Positions 8,808 through 17,005 of a DNA stretch of 64,000 nt are shown one piece after another. Under the pieces are notes generated by a model. That model was given only the letters and a program-made list of their open reading frames with translations. It had not been told where the DNA came from and did no database searches. Positions within the stretch are counted from its first letter, which is position 1. Every line of letters begins with the position of its first letter. Where the stretch lies: positions 186,001-250,000 of the forward strand of contig NZ_BDAV01000011.1 in assembly GCF_001612635.1 (NCBI RefSeq). Direction: 5' to 3'. The position numbers and the translations under genes are program-made. Source of the DNA: Nocardia africana NBRC 100379 (GTDB lineage Bacteria > Actinomycetota > Actinomycetes > Mycobacteriales > Mycobacteriaceae).

Positions 8808-9416
8808 TCAGTTGGGTTCGGGCAGGCCGGCGGCGACCAGTTCCAACGCTTGCCGCGTCAGCGCGGTGATCGAGGCGGGAGGTGCGCACCGGGGATAGAC
8901 CTCGATCGCCGCCACCAGTGCTCCGAGCACGGCTTCGGCGACCAGCCGGGGATACAGCGTGCCGGGATCGGTGCCGGTGCGTTCGGCGACCGCCTCGGTC
9001 AAGGCGTCGGAGGAGGTTCGGGTCAGCGCTGCCTGCGCCTCCGGGCTGGCAACGAGCTTGCGAACCTCGGTCAGACGATCGCGTGGCGGGGGATCGGCAT
9101 CGAGGCCGTCGACCCGCAACGGTTCGAGCATCGCCTCGGTGATCGAGGTCCACAGCGGCTCACCGGCCGGCCGGGCCCGCAGCACGTCGATTCCTCGGTG
9201 GATCCGGTCGATCTGCCGGTACGCCAGTGCCTCGTATTTGTTGGCGAAGTAGTTGGTGAACGTTCGCACCGAGACCCCTGCGCGGGCGGCGATGTCCTCG
9301 CGCAGCACGTGGTCGAGGCCGCGTTCGAACATCAGCTCGAGGGCGGCATCGCTGAGCGCGCGCCGGGTATCGAGCTTCTTGCGCTCCCGCAGCCCGGGGG
9401 CCGGCTCCGTGCTCAT
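8808..9416 (-). CDS. TetR family regulator
   Basis: A 202-residue TetR-type repressor. The HTH domain is at about residues 14-60, with the recognition segment REDIAARAGVSVRTFTNYFANKYEAL. The C-terminal half is helical and would bind a ligand. It precedes the FAD monooxygenase gene on the same strand and diverges from the ArsC-like gene. Two palindromes lie in the 115-bp divergent gap and could be its operators. The likely role is control of the monooxygenase and of itself in response to an aromatic compound, inferred from position. Confidence 0.88.
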   Translation of the reverse strand: MSTEPAPGLRERKKLDTRRALSDAALELMFERGLDHVLREDIAARAGVSVRTFTNYFANKYEALAYRQIDRIHRGIDVLRARPAGEPLWTSITEAMLEPLRVDGLDADPPPRDRLTEVRKLVASPEAQAALTRTSSDALTEAVAERTGTDPGTLYPRLVAEAVLGALVAAIEVYPRCAPPASITALTRQALELVAAGLPEPN

Positions 9417-9433
9417 GAACCTAGTATCAGCAA

Positions 9434-9489
9434 AAGTGCGAGTCACTTCAATAGTGCACGACAGGAAAATTTGCCTTTCAGGCAAATTT
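9434..9489. promoter_or_regulatory. Two palindromes in the tetR / arsC-like divergent promoter region
   Basis: Two inverted repeats are visible. AAGTG-CGAGT-CACTT lies at 9434-9448, 18 bp from the tetR start. AAATTTGCC-TTTCA-GGCAAATTT, with perfect 9-bp arms, lies at 9467-9489, about 40 bp before the ArsC-like start. The second is AT-rich against a high-GC background. They are reasonable candidates for TetR operators; no binding data are available. Confidence 0.55.
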
Positions 9490-9531
9490 CTTTCATCGGC
9501 GCGTCCGACCGGGCGCGCTAGTGTTCTCGCC

Positions 9532-9900
9532 ATGACATCCGGACAGACGCAGATCTGGCACAACCCCCGCTGCTCCAAGAGCCGCGCGGCCAAAACCGCG
9601 CTGGACGAGGCCGGGGTGGACTACATCGAGCGGCGGTATCTCGACGACCCGCCGACCGTGGCGGATCTGCGCGAGGTCCTGGCCCAGCTCGGCCTGGAGC
9701 CCTGGGACATCACCCGCACCGGTGAACCGGAGGCCAAGGAGCTCGGTATGGCGGGCTGGTCGCGGACGGAGGCCGATCGTGAGCAGTGGATCGAGACTCT
9801 GGCGAGCAATCCGAAGCTGATCCAGCGCCCGATCGTGGTCACCCCCGACGGCCGCGCCGTCGTCGCGCGAGACGAACAATCGCTGAAGTCGGTGCTGTAA
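9532..9900 (+). CDS. ArsC/Spx family arsenate reductase-like protein
   Basis: A 122-residue thioredoxin-fold protein of the ArsC (glutaredoxin-linked) family. The catalytic cysteine is Cys14 in NPRCSKSR, and the later RPIVV segment carries the conserved Arg-Pro. The family reduces arsenate using glutathione/glutaredoxin-type thiols, though many members, such as YfgD-like proteins, have no proven arsenate role. No arsenite pump or ArsR is adjacent, so the specific substrate is uncertain. It is transcribed divergently from the TetR/monooxygenase pair. Confidence 0.85.
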   Translation: MTSGQTQIWHNPRCSKSRAAKTALDEAGVDYIERRYLDDPPTVADLREVLAQLGLEPWDITRTGEPEAKELGMAGWSRTEADREQWIETLASNPKLIQRPIVVTPDGRAVVARDEQSLKSVL

Positions 9901-10018
9901 TCCTCCACGCGCCGCGCGGCCGGACGACGAGTCCGGCTGCGCGGCAAGGACTTCGGTGCGGCGCGGCATTACCCGGCGGGTAATCGACCGGGCGCCCGCT
10001 CTGCGACATGCTCGTCGT

Positions 10019-10399
10019 ATGAGCGAAAACGACACCACCACCACCAGCACCTACGACGCCGTCGCCCAGCGCTACATCGACACCTGGAACGAACCCGACG
10101 CCCCGGCGCGGCGCAAACTGCTCGACGAGCTGTATCGGCCGGATGCCACCTACACCGATCCGCTCGCGGCCGTCGCCGGAGTCGCCGCGATCGATGAGAT
10201 GATCGCCGGCGTCCGGGAACAGTTCGCCGGGATGCGATTCGGCCTCGGACCTGTCGACGGGCACCACGACCAGCTGCGATTCACGTGGACGCTGGGCCTT
10301 CCCGACGCCGAACCGCTGATCGTGGGCTTCGATGTGGTCGTCCTCGACGGTGATCGCATCGCCCGCGTGCACGGATTCCTCGACAAGATTCCGGGCTGA
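10019..10399 (+). CDS. SnoaL-like NTF2-fold protein
   Basis: A 126-residue protein of the SnoaL/NTF2-like superfamily, a cone-shaped fold used by small cyclases, isomerases and hydrolases. Matching features are YIDTWNEPDAPARRKLLDELY at the N-terminus, then TDPLAAVAGVAAIDEMI and the beta-strand pair ending VVVLDGDRIARVHGFLDK. The ATG at 10019 excludes an upstream in-frame stretch that does not look coding. No substrate can be assigned. It is convergent with the DUF4873 gene. Confidence 0.82.
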   Translation: MSENDTTTTSTYDAVAQRYIDTWNEPDAPARRKLLDELYRPDATYTDPLAAVAGVAAIDEMIAGVREQFAGMRFGLGPVDGHHDQLRFTWTLGLPDAEPLIVGFDVVVLDGDRIARVHGFLDKIPG

Positions 10400-10411
10400 C
10401 CGCCCGTCTTC

Positions 10412-11302
10412 TCAGTGAATACCGTTGTCCGCCAGGGGAAACGGTGGTCGTCCGATGCCGGCGATCCGCAGATTTCCCCACGGGTCGCGCTCCTGCAGCC
10501 GGCCCGGGGCGGGCTCACCGCCCGGCACCCGCAGCGATACCGCACCGCGCCCGGGATCGGGCAGCCGGCCCGCCTCCGCGGAGGTGAGACGGCCGTACCA
10601 GTGATAGCGACCGTCGATCGGGTCCGGATGCCCGTTCAGCGCGACCGTCACCGCGAGTTCGGCGCCCGGCGCGTCGAGTACCGCCGGACCGGCGTACTCG
10701 TAGGCGGGCGCCCGCTCGGCGGCGACGGTCGTATCGAAGTGATCCCGATCCGGTCGCGGCAACCGCCGTCCCGGGCGGGGATCGGCCGCCCAGCGGCGGG
10801 CCGATTCGTGCTGCACGGCACGTCGGACCTGGATGCGGGTACATCCGGCCCGGTGCATCGCCGCGATGCAGCGCGCGGCGTATTCGGCGCGGGCGTGCAC
10901 CGGATAGTGCGGCCAGTTGGCACCGGCGGGGGAGTGCGTCCAGAACAGGTTGGGCATCTCGTGCATCGCCGTGCCCAGGTGGGCCACCCGGCCATCGGCC
11001 AGCAGTGTGTGCAGGTCGGCGCCGACTCCGGCGATGCGGCGCGGGTCGAGGTCGGCATCGGCGAGGATCACCACCGAGGCCGTGGTCGTGCCGTCGTCCG
11101 AACGCAGCCGCCACAGGTCGTGTGCGCCGTCGAAATCCATCGTGTGCACCGCGGGCGGTGGCCGATCGCCGGCGAGCCTGGTCGAGCCCAGAACGGTGAG
11201 ATCGCGAAATCCGTTGCGGCGCAGCGTGGCCGCGACGATCGGGGCCGACGGGCGGGCGGCGACGACGGCCACGCCGCCCGGGCTGTGCCGGTTCGGCCTC
11301 AT
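10412..11302 (-). CDS. DUF4873 protein with degenerate flavin-monooxygenase N-terminal part
   Basis: A 296-residue protein. The last 100 or so residues (from about YEYAGPAVLDAPGAEL through GNLRIAGIGRPPF) match DUF4873. The part before it looks like a shortened Baeyer-Villiger-type flavin monooxygenase. The opening strand VAVVAARPSAPIVAATLRR has the spacing of a Rossmann start but lacks the GxGxxG glycines. EMPNLFWTHSPAG resembles the late 'PNLF...GP' segment of such enzymes. Flavin binding is therefore unlikely. The ATG overlaps the stop of the AurF-like gene (ATGA), so translation is coupled. The domain reading comes from pattern only; function is unknown, perhaps a partner of the diiron enzyme. 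Confidence 0.65.
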   Translation of the reverse strand: MRPNRHSPGGVAVVAARPSAPIVAATLRRNGFRDLTVLGSTRLAGDRPPPAVHTMDFDGAHDLWRLRSDDGTTTASVVILADADLDPRRIAGVGADLHTLLADGRVAHLGTAMHEMPNLFWTHSPAGANWPHYPVHARAEYAARCIAAMHRAGCTRIQVRRAVQHESARRWAADPRPGRRLPRPDRDHFDTTVAAERAPAYEYAGPAVLDAPGAELAVTVALNGHPDPIDGRYHWYGRLTSAEAGRLPDPGRGAVSLRVPGGEPAPGRLQERDPWGNLRIAGIGRPPFPLADNGIH

Positions 11303-12198
11303 GCGAGCAGCCCCCGCCGCCGCCACAGTCGCTTGCCGATCGGGCCGAGCAGGCCGTTCTCGTCCAGGAACGCGCCGAGGTCGGCGGCACCGGCGGCCAG
11401 CATGCGGTGGGCGTGCGGATTGGCCAGCGCCGCGCGTGTGGCCGCCCGTCCGTCCAAGCCGGCCCGAATGTACATGTGCCGGTTGGTGATCAGCCGGACG
11501 AACAGCGGAGCGGCCACGGCGACACACATCCGCACGTAGGTTCGTTCCGCCCGCGACATCGCCGGCACGCGACGGGCGAGTGCGTCGCGGGCGAAGCCGA
11601 TGTGGCGCGCCTCCTCGGTGACGTGGACGCGGAACGTGCGCGCCACCACCGGCTGCAGCTGCGGATCGTCGATGGTGCGGCGTTGCAGCGCGTCGAAGAT
11701 CTCCTCACCGACCAACGCTCCCACCCACACCATCGGGCCGTGCAGAACCAGCTGCAGCGACGAGATGGCCAGCCGGGCAGGGGCTTTGGGCCAATAGGGG
11801 CGGGCGTCGATGCGGTCGATCAACTTGCCGAACATGGTCATGTGCCGGCATTCGTCGCCCATCTCGGTCAGCGTGTAGTGCGAGCGGTGCGAGGTGGGAT
11901 CGCCGTTCATCAACTCCCGCAACAGCAACCGGTTCAGGATGTTCTCGAACCAGATCCCCACCGAGAGGATGTTCGCGAGTTCCTGTCGCGACAGCTCGCG
12001 CCGCTGCTCGGGTGACATCGCGTCCCAGAGGTCGGTGCCGTAGAGGGAGACCACCTCCGGCGGCAGGAAGAACTTGTCCGGATCCAGCGGCGCGTCCCAA
12101 TCCAGATCGACCACCGGGTCGTAGGACTTGCGGACCGAACCCAGCAGCAGGCGCTGCGCGAAGGTATCCCGCGGGAGCAGGGTGGCGTCGTTGCCCAT
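11299..12198 (-). CDS. AurF-like non-heme diiron oxygenase
   Basis: A 299-residue member of the AurF (p-aminobenzoate N-oxygenase)/diiron family. The expected seven metal ligands are all present: Glu85, Glu116 and His119 (ECRH), Glu165 or Glu166, then His192, Glu196 and His199 in HVTEEARH, with the same spacing as the known N-oxygenase. The enzyme should activate O2; the substrate is not known, and many actinobacterial homologues are not arylamine oxygenases. The ATG at 12198 begins MGNDATLLPRD. The gene is transcribed away from a TetR gene and overlaps the DUF4873 gene by 4 bp, so the two form a small operon. Confidence 0.85.
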   Translation of the reverse strand: MGNDATLLPRDTFAQRLLLGSVRKSYDPVVDLDWDAPLDPDKFFLPPEVVSLYGTDLWDAMSPEQRRELSRQELANILSVGIWFENILNRLLLRELMNGDPTSHRSHYTLTEMGDECRHMTMFGKLIDRIDARPYWPKAPARLAISSLQLVLHGPMVWVGALVGEEIFDALQRRTIDDPQLQPVVARTFRVHVTEEARHIGFARDALARRVPAMSRAERTYVRMCVAVAAPLFVRLITNRHMYIRAGLDGRAATRAALANPHAHRMLAAGAADLGAFLDENGLLGPIGKRLWRRRGLLA

Positions 12199-12297
12199 GG
12201 CTGCGCTCCAAACGAATCGAATTACCGGGACGGGCTGTAACACCAAGGTTAGTGAGACGGTGTGTATCGGTCAATACCACATGAGTATCGTTGACAT

Positions 12298-13053
12298 GTG
12301 AGCGAAACCGGTGGACAGCGGCCCCCGCGGCGTGCGGAACGGTCCGCGGCGGCCGGTGTGGACGGTCGCAGTACCCGCTGGAACGGGCACAAACAGCGGC
12401 GGCGTGCCGAGGTGATCGAGGCCGCGGTCGCGGTGATCGAGGAGAACGGCGCCGAGGTGTCGGTCCAGCAGATCGCCGACCGGCTGGGCCTGCCGCGTCC
12501 GGTGGTGTACCGCCATTTCGACGGGCGGACCGATCTGGACGAGCAGATTCGCGGCCGGATCCTGGAATCGCTTCTCGCGCAACTGCTTCCGACGCTGCGC
12601 GCGGACGGGACGGTCAAGGACGCGGTGCGCGGGGCGGTCGGCACCTACGTCGGATGGGTGGCCTCGCATCCGCAGTTGCACCGATTCCTGGCGGCGAGTG
12701 CCCCGCAAGGAGATTCGTCGCTCGCGCTGGCCGGGGCGCGCGACCGCATCGGCGCCCGGCTCGCGGATCTGTTCGCCACCGCCTCGGCGCGCGTCGGCAT
12801 CGATCCCGTGCGGGCCCGGCCGATGGCCTTCGGGATCGTCGGCTTCGTCGACGGTGTGGTCAACAGCTGGCGCGCCGACACCGCTTCGGCGCTGGGGTCG
12901 GAGCAGATCGAGGCGATCGTGACCGAATCGGTGCTCGGGCTGCTGGAGAGCAATGCACGCAGTCTCGGGGTGCCGCTGGACCGGGACGCCACCGTCGCCG
13001 ACCTGGTGGCACGGTCCGAGGCCGCGGCCTCGGACCCGCTGGCGGTCAACTGA
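12298..13053 (+). CDS. TetR family regulator, divergent to the AurF-like operon
   Basis: A 251-residue TetR regulator with a long basic N-terminal arm. The HTH region is at about residues 42-88, including EVSVQQIADRLGLPRPVVYRHFDG. It starts with GTG at 12298 and diverges from the AurF-like gene across 99 bp. An imperfect palindrome, GTATCGGTCAATAC, lies at 12264-12277 and is a possible operator. It probably represses the diiron oxygenase/DUF4873 operon; that is positional inference. Confidence 0.85.
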   Translation: MSETGGQRPPRRAERSAAAGVDGRSTRWNGHKQRRRAEVIEAAVAVIEENGAEVSVQQIADRLGLPRPVVYRHFDGRTDLDEQIRGRILESLLAQLLPTLRADGTVKDAVRGAVGTYVGWVASHPQLHRFLAASAPQGDSSLALAGARDRIGARLADLFATASARVGIDPVRARPMAFGIVGFVDGVVNSWRADTASALGSEQIEAIVTESVLGLLESNARSLGVPLDRDATVADLVARSEAAASDPLAVN

Positions 13054-13135
13054 ATTCGTGGCGCGCGGCGCGGCGGTGACGGGCCACCGCACCCGGGCGG
13101 CCCCGGGGGGCACGCGCGTCGCCTAGGCTCGACCC

Positions 13136-14635
13136 ATGCAGCGCATCATCGGAATCGAGGTCGAGTACGGCATCTCGACACCGACGGAACCCTCGGCGAA
13201 CCCGATTCTCACGTCCACCCAGGCGGTGCTGGCCTACGCGGCGGCCGAGGGCGTACCCCGGGCCAAGCGCACACGCTGGGACTACGAGGTGGAGTCGCCG
13301 CTGCGTGATGCCCGCGGCTTCGACCTGGGCCGGCTCAACGGGCCGGCGCCGGTGATCGACGCCGACGAGGTCGGCGCGGCGAACATGATTCTCACCAACG
13401 GCGCCCGCCTCTACGTCGACCACGCCCACCCCGAATATTCGGCTCCCGAGGTCGTGGACCCGCTGGACGCGGTGATCTGGGACAAGGCCGGTGAGCGGGT
13501 CATGGAGGCCGCCGCCCGCTATGCCTCCAGCGTGCCGGGTGCGCCGCGCATGCAGCTGTACAAGAACAACGTCGACGGTAAGGGCGCCTCCTACGGCACC
13601 CACGAGAACTATCTGATGAACCGCGATACGCCGTTCAACCAGATCATCGTCGGCCTGACGCCGTTCTTCGTCTCCCGGCAGGTCGTCACCGGCTCGGGCC
13701 GGGTCGGCATCGGGCAGTCCGGCGACCACGCCGGATTCCAGCTGTCGCAGCGCTCGGACTACATCGAGGTCGAGGTGGGCCTGGAGACCACCCTCAAGCG
13801 CGGCATCATCAACACCCGCGACGAACCGCACGCCGACGCCGACAAGTACCGGCGTCTGCACGTGATCATCGGCGACGCCAACCTGGCGGAATGGTCGACC
13901 TACCTCAAGGTCGGCACCACCGCGCTGGTGCTGGATCTGATCGAGGCCGGTGAGGACCTGTCGGATCTGCAGCTGGCGCGCCCGGTCACCGCCGTGCACA
14001 CCATCAGCCACGACCCCAGCCTGCGCGCCACCGTCGCACTGGTCGACGGCCGCGAACTGACCGGCCTTGCGCTGCAACGGATCTACCTCGACCGGGTGGA
14101 GAAGTTCCACGACCGCGAGGGCACCGACGACGCCCGCGTCACCGATGTGCTCGAGAAGTGGGCGCATGTGCTCGACCTGCTCGAACGCGACCCCATGGAC
14201 TGCGCGCACCTGCTCGACTGGCCGGCCAAACTGCGCCTGCTCGAGGGGATGCGCAGCCGCGAGGGCCTGGGCTGGGCGGCGCCGAAACTGCATCTGATGG
14301 ACCTGCAGTACTCCGATGTGCGCCTGGACAAGGGCCTCTACAACCGCCTGGTGGCGCGCGGTTCGATGGAACGGCTGGTCTCCGAACAGCAGGTGACCGA
14401 CGCGATGACCAACCCGCCGACCGACACCCGCGCCTACTTCCGGGGCGAATGCCTGCGCCGCTTCGGCGCCGATATCGCCGCGGCGAGCTGGGATTCGGTG
14501 ATCTTCGACCTGGGCGGCGACTCGCTGGTCCGCATTCCCACCCTGGAGCCGCGCCGGGGGACGAAATCCCATGTCGGCAAGTTGCTCGAGGGTGCCGGCA
14601 CGGCCGCCGAACTGGTCAAACAGCTCACCTCCTAA
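13136..14635 (+). CDS. dop: Pup deamidase/depupylase
   Basis: Dop, 499 residues, uses ATP as a cofactor to deamidate the C-terminal Gln of Pup to Glu and to remove Pup from substrates. It belongs to the carboxylate-amine ligase fold shared with glutamine synthetase and PafA. Visible features are the N-terminal IGIEVEYG strand with the nucleotide/metal glutamates, the Dop-specific loop at about residues 38-70 (absent from PafA), LYKNNVDGKGASYGTHENY, INTRDEPHADADKYRRLH and the C-terminal domain. It lies 182 bp upstream of pup, in the usual order. Distinction from PafA is clear because both are present. Confidence 0.97.
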   Translation: MQRIIGIEVEYGISTPTEPSANPILTSTQAVLAYAAAEGVPRAKRTRWDYEVESPLRDARGFDLGRLNGPAPVIDADEVGAANMILTNGARLYVDHAHPEYSAPEVVDPLDAVIWDKAGERVMEAAARYASSVPGAPRMQLYKNNVDGKGASYGTHENYLMNRDTPFNQIIVGLTPFFVSRQVVTGSGRVGIGQSGDHAGFQLSQRSDYIEVEVGLETTLKRGIINTRDEPHADADKYRRLHVIIGDANLAEWSTYLKVGTTALVLDLIEAGEDLSDLQLARPVTAVHTISHDPSLRATVALVDGRELTGLALQRIYLDRVEKFHDREGTDDARVTDVLEKWAHVLDLLERDPMDCAHLLDWPAKLRLLEGMRSREGLGWAAPKLHLMDLQYSDVRLDKGLYNRLVARGSMERLVSEQQVTDAMTNPPTDTRAYFRGECLRRFGADIAAASWDSVIFDLGGDSLVRIPTLEPRRGTKSHVGKLLEGAGTAAELVKQLTS

Positions 14636-14760
14636 CCGGGCGGCCGGGGCTACGGCGGTGCGTTCGTGCCGGGGTGGCACGGCGTGCTGTGACGTTGCGG
14701 CGGGGGCACATTGCGAGGTAATCCGGCATGTTGTCACCGTCGCTGGGTAGTGTTGAGGGA

Positions 14761-14786
14761 CGAGCATCGGAGGTTTCCGGTGCTCG
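14761..14786 (+). other. Stem-loop in the pup leader
   Basis: CGAGCATCGGA at 14761-14771 pairs with TCCGGTGCTCG at 14776-14786 across a 4-nt loop, giving 11 bp with one G-U wobble. It lies between dop and pup, ending 32 bp before the pup ATG and just upstream of the strong AGAGGAGG ribosome binding site. No T tract follows. It may be a partial terminator, a processing signal or a 5'-UTR stabiliser. Confidence 0.55.
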
Positions 14787-14817
14787 CCGATGATCAGTAC
14801 AGAGGAGGTCGGCTGCT

Positions 14818-15012
14818 ATGGCACAAGAGCAGACCAAGCGCGCCGGTGGTGGCGACGAGGACGACGACGCGGCCGGTGTCGAGGCCGCGGGACAGGAGCG
14901 CCGCGAAAAGCTGGCCGAGGAGACCGACGACCTGCTCGACGAGATCGACGACGTGCTCGAGGAGAACGCGGAGGACTTCGTGCGTGCCTACGTCCAGAAA
15001 GGCGGCCAGTGA
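14818..15012 (+). CDS. pup: Prokaryotic ubiquitin-like protein Pup
   Basis: A 64-residue, highly acidic, intrinsically disordered modifier that becomes covalently attached to lysines of proteins destined for the proteasome. The C-terminus is ...QKGGQ; the final Gln must be deamidated by Dop before PafA can ligate it. The helical stretch at about residues 22-50 (ERREKLAEETDDLLDEIDDVL) is the part that binds the Mpa coiled coil. It has an unusually strong SD (AGAGGAGG, 9 nt upstream). Its TGA overlaps the GTG of prcB, coupling the two genes. Confidence 0.97.
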   Translation: MAQEQTKRAGGGDEDDDAAGVEAAGQERREKLAEETDDLLDEIDDVLEENAEDFVRAYVQKGGQ

Positions 15013-15857
15013 CATCAGGTGACCCCTTGCGGCTCCACATGGGGTACGCCCTCTCGTCATTCTCCGAATATCTGCGCGAAAACGCGCCGGAACTGTTGCC
15101 GGGCAACGGTTTCGGGCGGGCTTCCGGCGGTAACGGCTCGGCCGGGGACCTGGCGCCGCACGGCACCACGATCGTCGCGGTGACCTACCGCGGCGGTGTG
15201 CTGATCGCCGGCGACCGCCGGGCCACCCAGGGCAACCTGCTGGCCAGCCGCGACATGGAGAAGGTGTACATCACCGACACCTTCTCCGCGGCCGGTATCG
15301 CCGGCACCGCGGGCGTGGCGGTCGAGATGATCCGCCTGTTCGCGGTGGAGCTGGAGTACTACGAGAAGATCGAGGGTGTGCCGCTGACCTTCGACGGCAA
15401 GGCCAACAAGCTGTCGAAGATGGTCCGCGACAATCTGCCCGCGGCACTGCAGGGCCTGGCGGTGGTGCCGATCCTGGTCGGGTACGACCTCGAGGCCACC
15501 GATCCGGAGCGGGCCGGCCGCATCGTGTCCTACGACGTGGTCGGCGGCCGCAGCGAAGAGCGCTTCGGCTACACCGCCACCGGTTCGGGCTCGATGTTCG
15601 CCAAGTCGTCGTTGAAGAAGACCTACAGCCGCGATATGGACGAGGACCGCGCCCTGCGCATCGCCGTCGAATCGCTGCTGGACGCCTCCGACGACGACAC
15701 CGCCACCGGTGGCCCGGATCTGCAGCGCGGTATCTTCCCGACGGCGATCGTCATCAACGCCGAAGGGGCGCTGGAGGTTTCGGACGAGCGGCTCGAGCAG
15801 ATCGCGCGCTCGATCGTCGACGAGCGGGTGGCCGAAGAAGGGAGTGCGCGTCCATGA
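15009..15857 (+). CDS. prcB: 20S proteasome beta subunit
   Basis: The catalytic beta subunit, 282 residues as a precursor. The propeptide is the first 52 residues; autocleavage in APHG|TTIVAV exposes Thr53 as the N-terminal nucleophile. Further conserved elements are AGDRRATQGN, the lysine/Asp positions downstream, GYTATGSGSMFAKSSLKK and DLQRGIFPTAIVI. The GTG start at 15009 overlaps the pup stop; the family's known N-terminus (a short leader then LSSFSEYLRENAPELLP) agrees with it. The downstream ATG of prcA overlaps its stop. Confidence 0.97.
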   Translation: MTSGDPLRLHMGYALSSFSEYLRENAPELLPGNGFGRASGGNGSAGDLAPHGTTIVAVTYRGGVLIAGDRRATQGNLLASRDMEKVYITDTFSAAGIAGTAGVAVEMIRLFAVELEYYEKIEGVPLTFDGKANKLSKMVRDNLPAALQGLAVVPILVGYDLEATDPERAGRIVSYDVVGGRSEERFGYTATGSGSMFAKSSLKKTYSRDMDEDRALRIAVESLLDASDDDTATGGPDLQRGIFPTAIVINAEGALEVSDERLEQIARSIVDERVAEEGSARP

Positions 15858-16636
15858 CACTGCCGTACTACGCGTCGGCCGAACAGATCATGCGCGACAA
15901 GACCGAACTTGCGCGCAAAGGCATCGCCCGGGGACGCAGTGTCGTGGTGCTGGTGTACGACAAGGGTGTGCTGTTCGTCGCCGAGAACCCCTCGGCGACA
16001 CTGCACAAGGTGAGCGAACTCTACGACCGCATCGGATTCGCCGCGGTCGGCAAGTACAACGAGTTCGAAAGTCTGCGTCGTGGTGGCATCCTGCAGGCCG
16101 ACCTGCGGGGATACCAGTACGACCGGCGGGATGTGACCGGGCGGGCGCTGGCGAACATGTACGCCTCCACCCTCGGCACGATCTTCACCGACCAGCTCAA
16201 GCCCTACGAGGTCGAGATCTGTATCGGTGAGGTCGGCTATCCGGAGCAGGAGTCGAATTCGGTTCTGTACCGGATCAACTTCGACGGCTCCATCGTCGAC
16301 GAGCGCGACTTCGTGGTGATGGGCGGCAATACCGACCCCATCAGCACCGCGCTCAAGGACACCTTCCAGCCGGGCCTGGAATTGCGGGCCGCGATCCGCA
16401 CCGCCGTGGACGCCCTGCAGAAGGGGTCGCCGGACAACAGCGACAAGGACAAGCGCGGCATCGCGGTGTCCTCGCTGGAGGTGGCGACGCTGGAGCAGGC
16501 CCGCCCGCGCCGGGCCTTCCGCCGCATTCCGCACGCCACGCTGGAGACGCTGCTCTCCGCCGACGGCGCGGCGAACTCGGGTGAGGAGAACGCCGAACCG
16601 GAGACCCCCTCCGCCGGAGACCCCTCCAACCCGTAA
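15854..16636 (+). CDS. prcA: 20S proteasome alpha subunit
   Basis: The gate-forming alpha subunit, 260 residues. It begins MTLPYYASAEQIMRDKTELARKG, the usual N-terminal gate and helix H0, and contains SVVVLVYDKGVLFVAENPS and the RGYQYDRRDVTGRALANMY region. It assembles into the outer heptameric rings that receive substrate from Mpa. It lacks a catalytic Thr, as expected. The C-terminal 45 residues are acidic and low complexity. The ATG overlaps the prcB stop by 4 bp, and a strong terminator follows 21 bp after its stop. Confidence 0.97.
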   Translation: MTLPYYASAEQIMRDKTELARKGIARGRSVVVLVYDKGVLFVAENPSATLHKVSELYDRIGFAAVGKYNEFESLRRGGILQADLRGYQYDRRDVTGRALANMYASTLGTIFTDQLKPYEVEICIGEVGYPEQESNSVLYRINFDGSIVDERDFVVMGGNTDPISTALKDTFQPGLELRAAIRTAVDALQKGSPDNSDKDKRGIAVSSLEVATLEQARPRRAFRRIPHATLETLLSADGAANSGEENAEPETPSAGDPSNP

Positions 16637-16657
16637 CCGCTGGTAGCGCTCGACCCG

Positions 16658-16698
16658 GACGCCCGGCCCCTTCCGAACGTGGGAAGGGGCCGGGCGTC
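16658..16698 (+). terminator. Strong terminator after the proteasome operon
   Basis: A perfect 17-bp inverted repeat (GACGCCCGGCCCCTTCC at 16658-16674 and its complement at 16682-16698) with a 7-nt loop follows the prcA stop. It should end dop/pup/prcBA transcription, so pafA needs its own promoter. Confidence 0.88.
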
Positions 16699-17005
16699 TC
16701 GTTTGCGCGCCCTGCCGCGGGCGGTCCCGTCGGCCGCGCAGGTAGACGCGGGTGTACGCTCGGTCCCGGCGACTTCTCGTCCGCGCCCGCGACCTGCGGC
16801 TTTGTGGCCCCGTCGGCATGAGTGTCCGAGCTGTGCCCCACAGACGGGCATCCAGCGAGTGCCCGACGACGAGGCCCGGAGGACCGCGAACCCCGCGCTG
16901 CCGGAGACGTCGCCATCCAGTGCAGCCCATATTGTTGTGAACCCGTATGCAACCGCTTGCTCGCACAGCCACTTTCGCCGTTCGCTTTGCCGTAATGTCG
17001 ATGGT
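16699..17005. other. Non-coding region upstream of pafA
   Basis: About 300 bp between the proteasome terminator and the pafA start. No convincing small gene was found; short open frames here lack ribosome binding sites and coding character. The last 80 bp are less GC-rich and presumably hold the pafA promoter, but no clear -35/-10 pair can be assigned. Confidence 0.5.
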
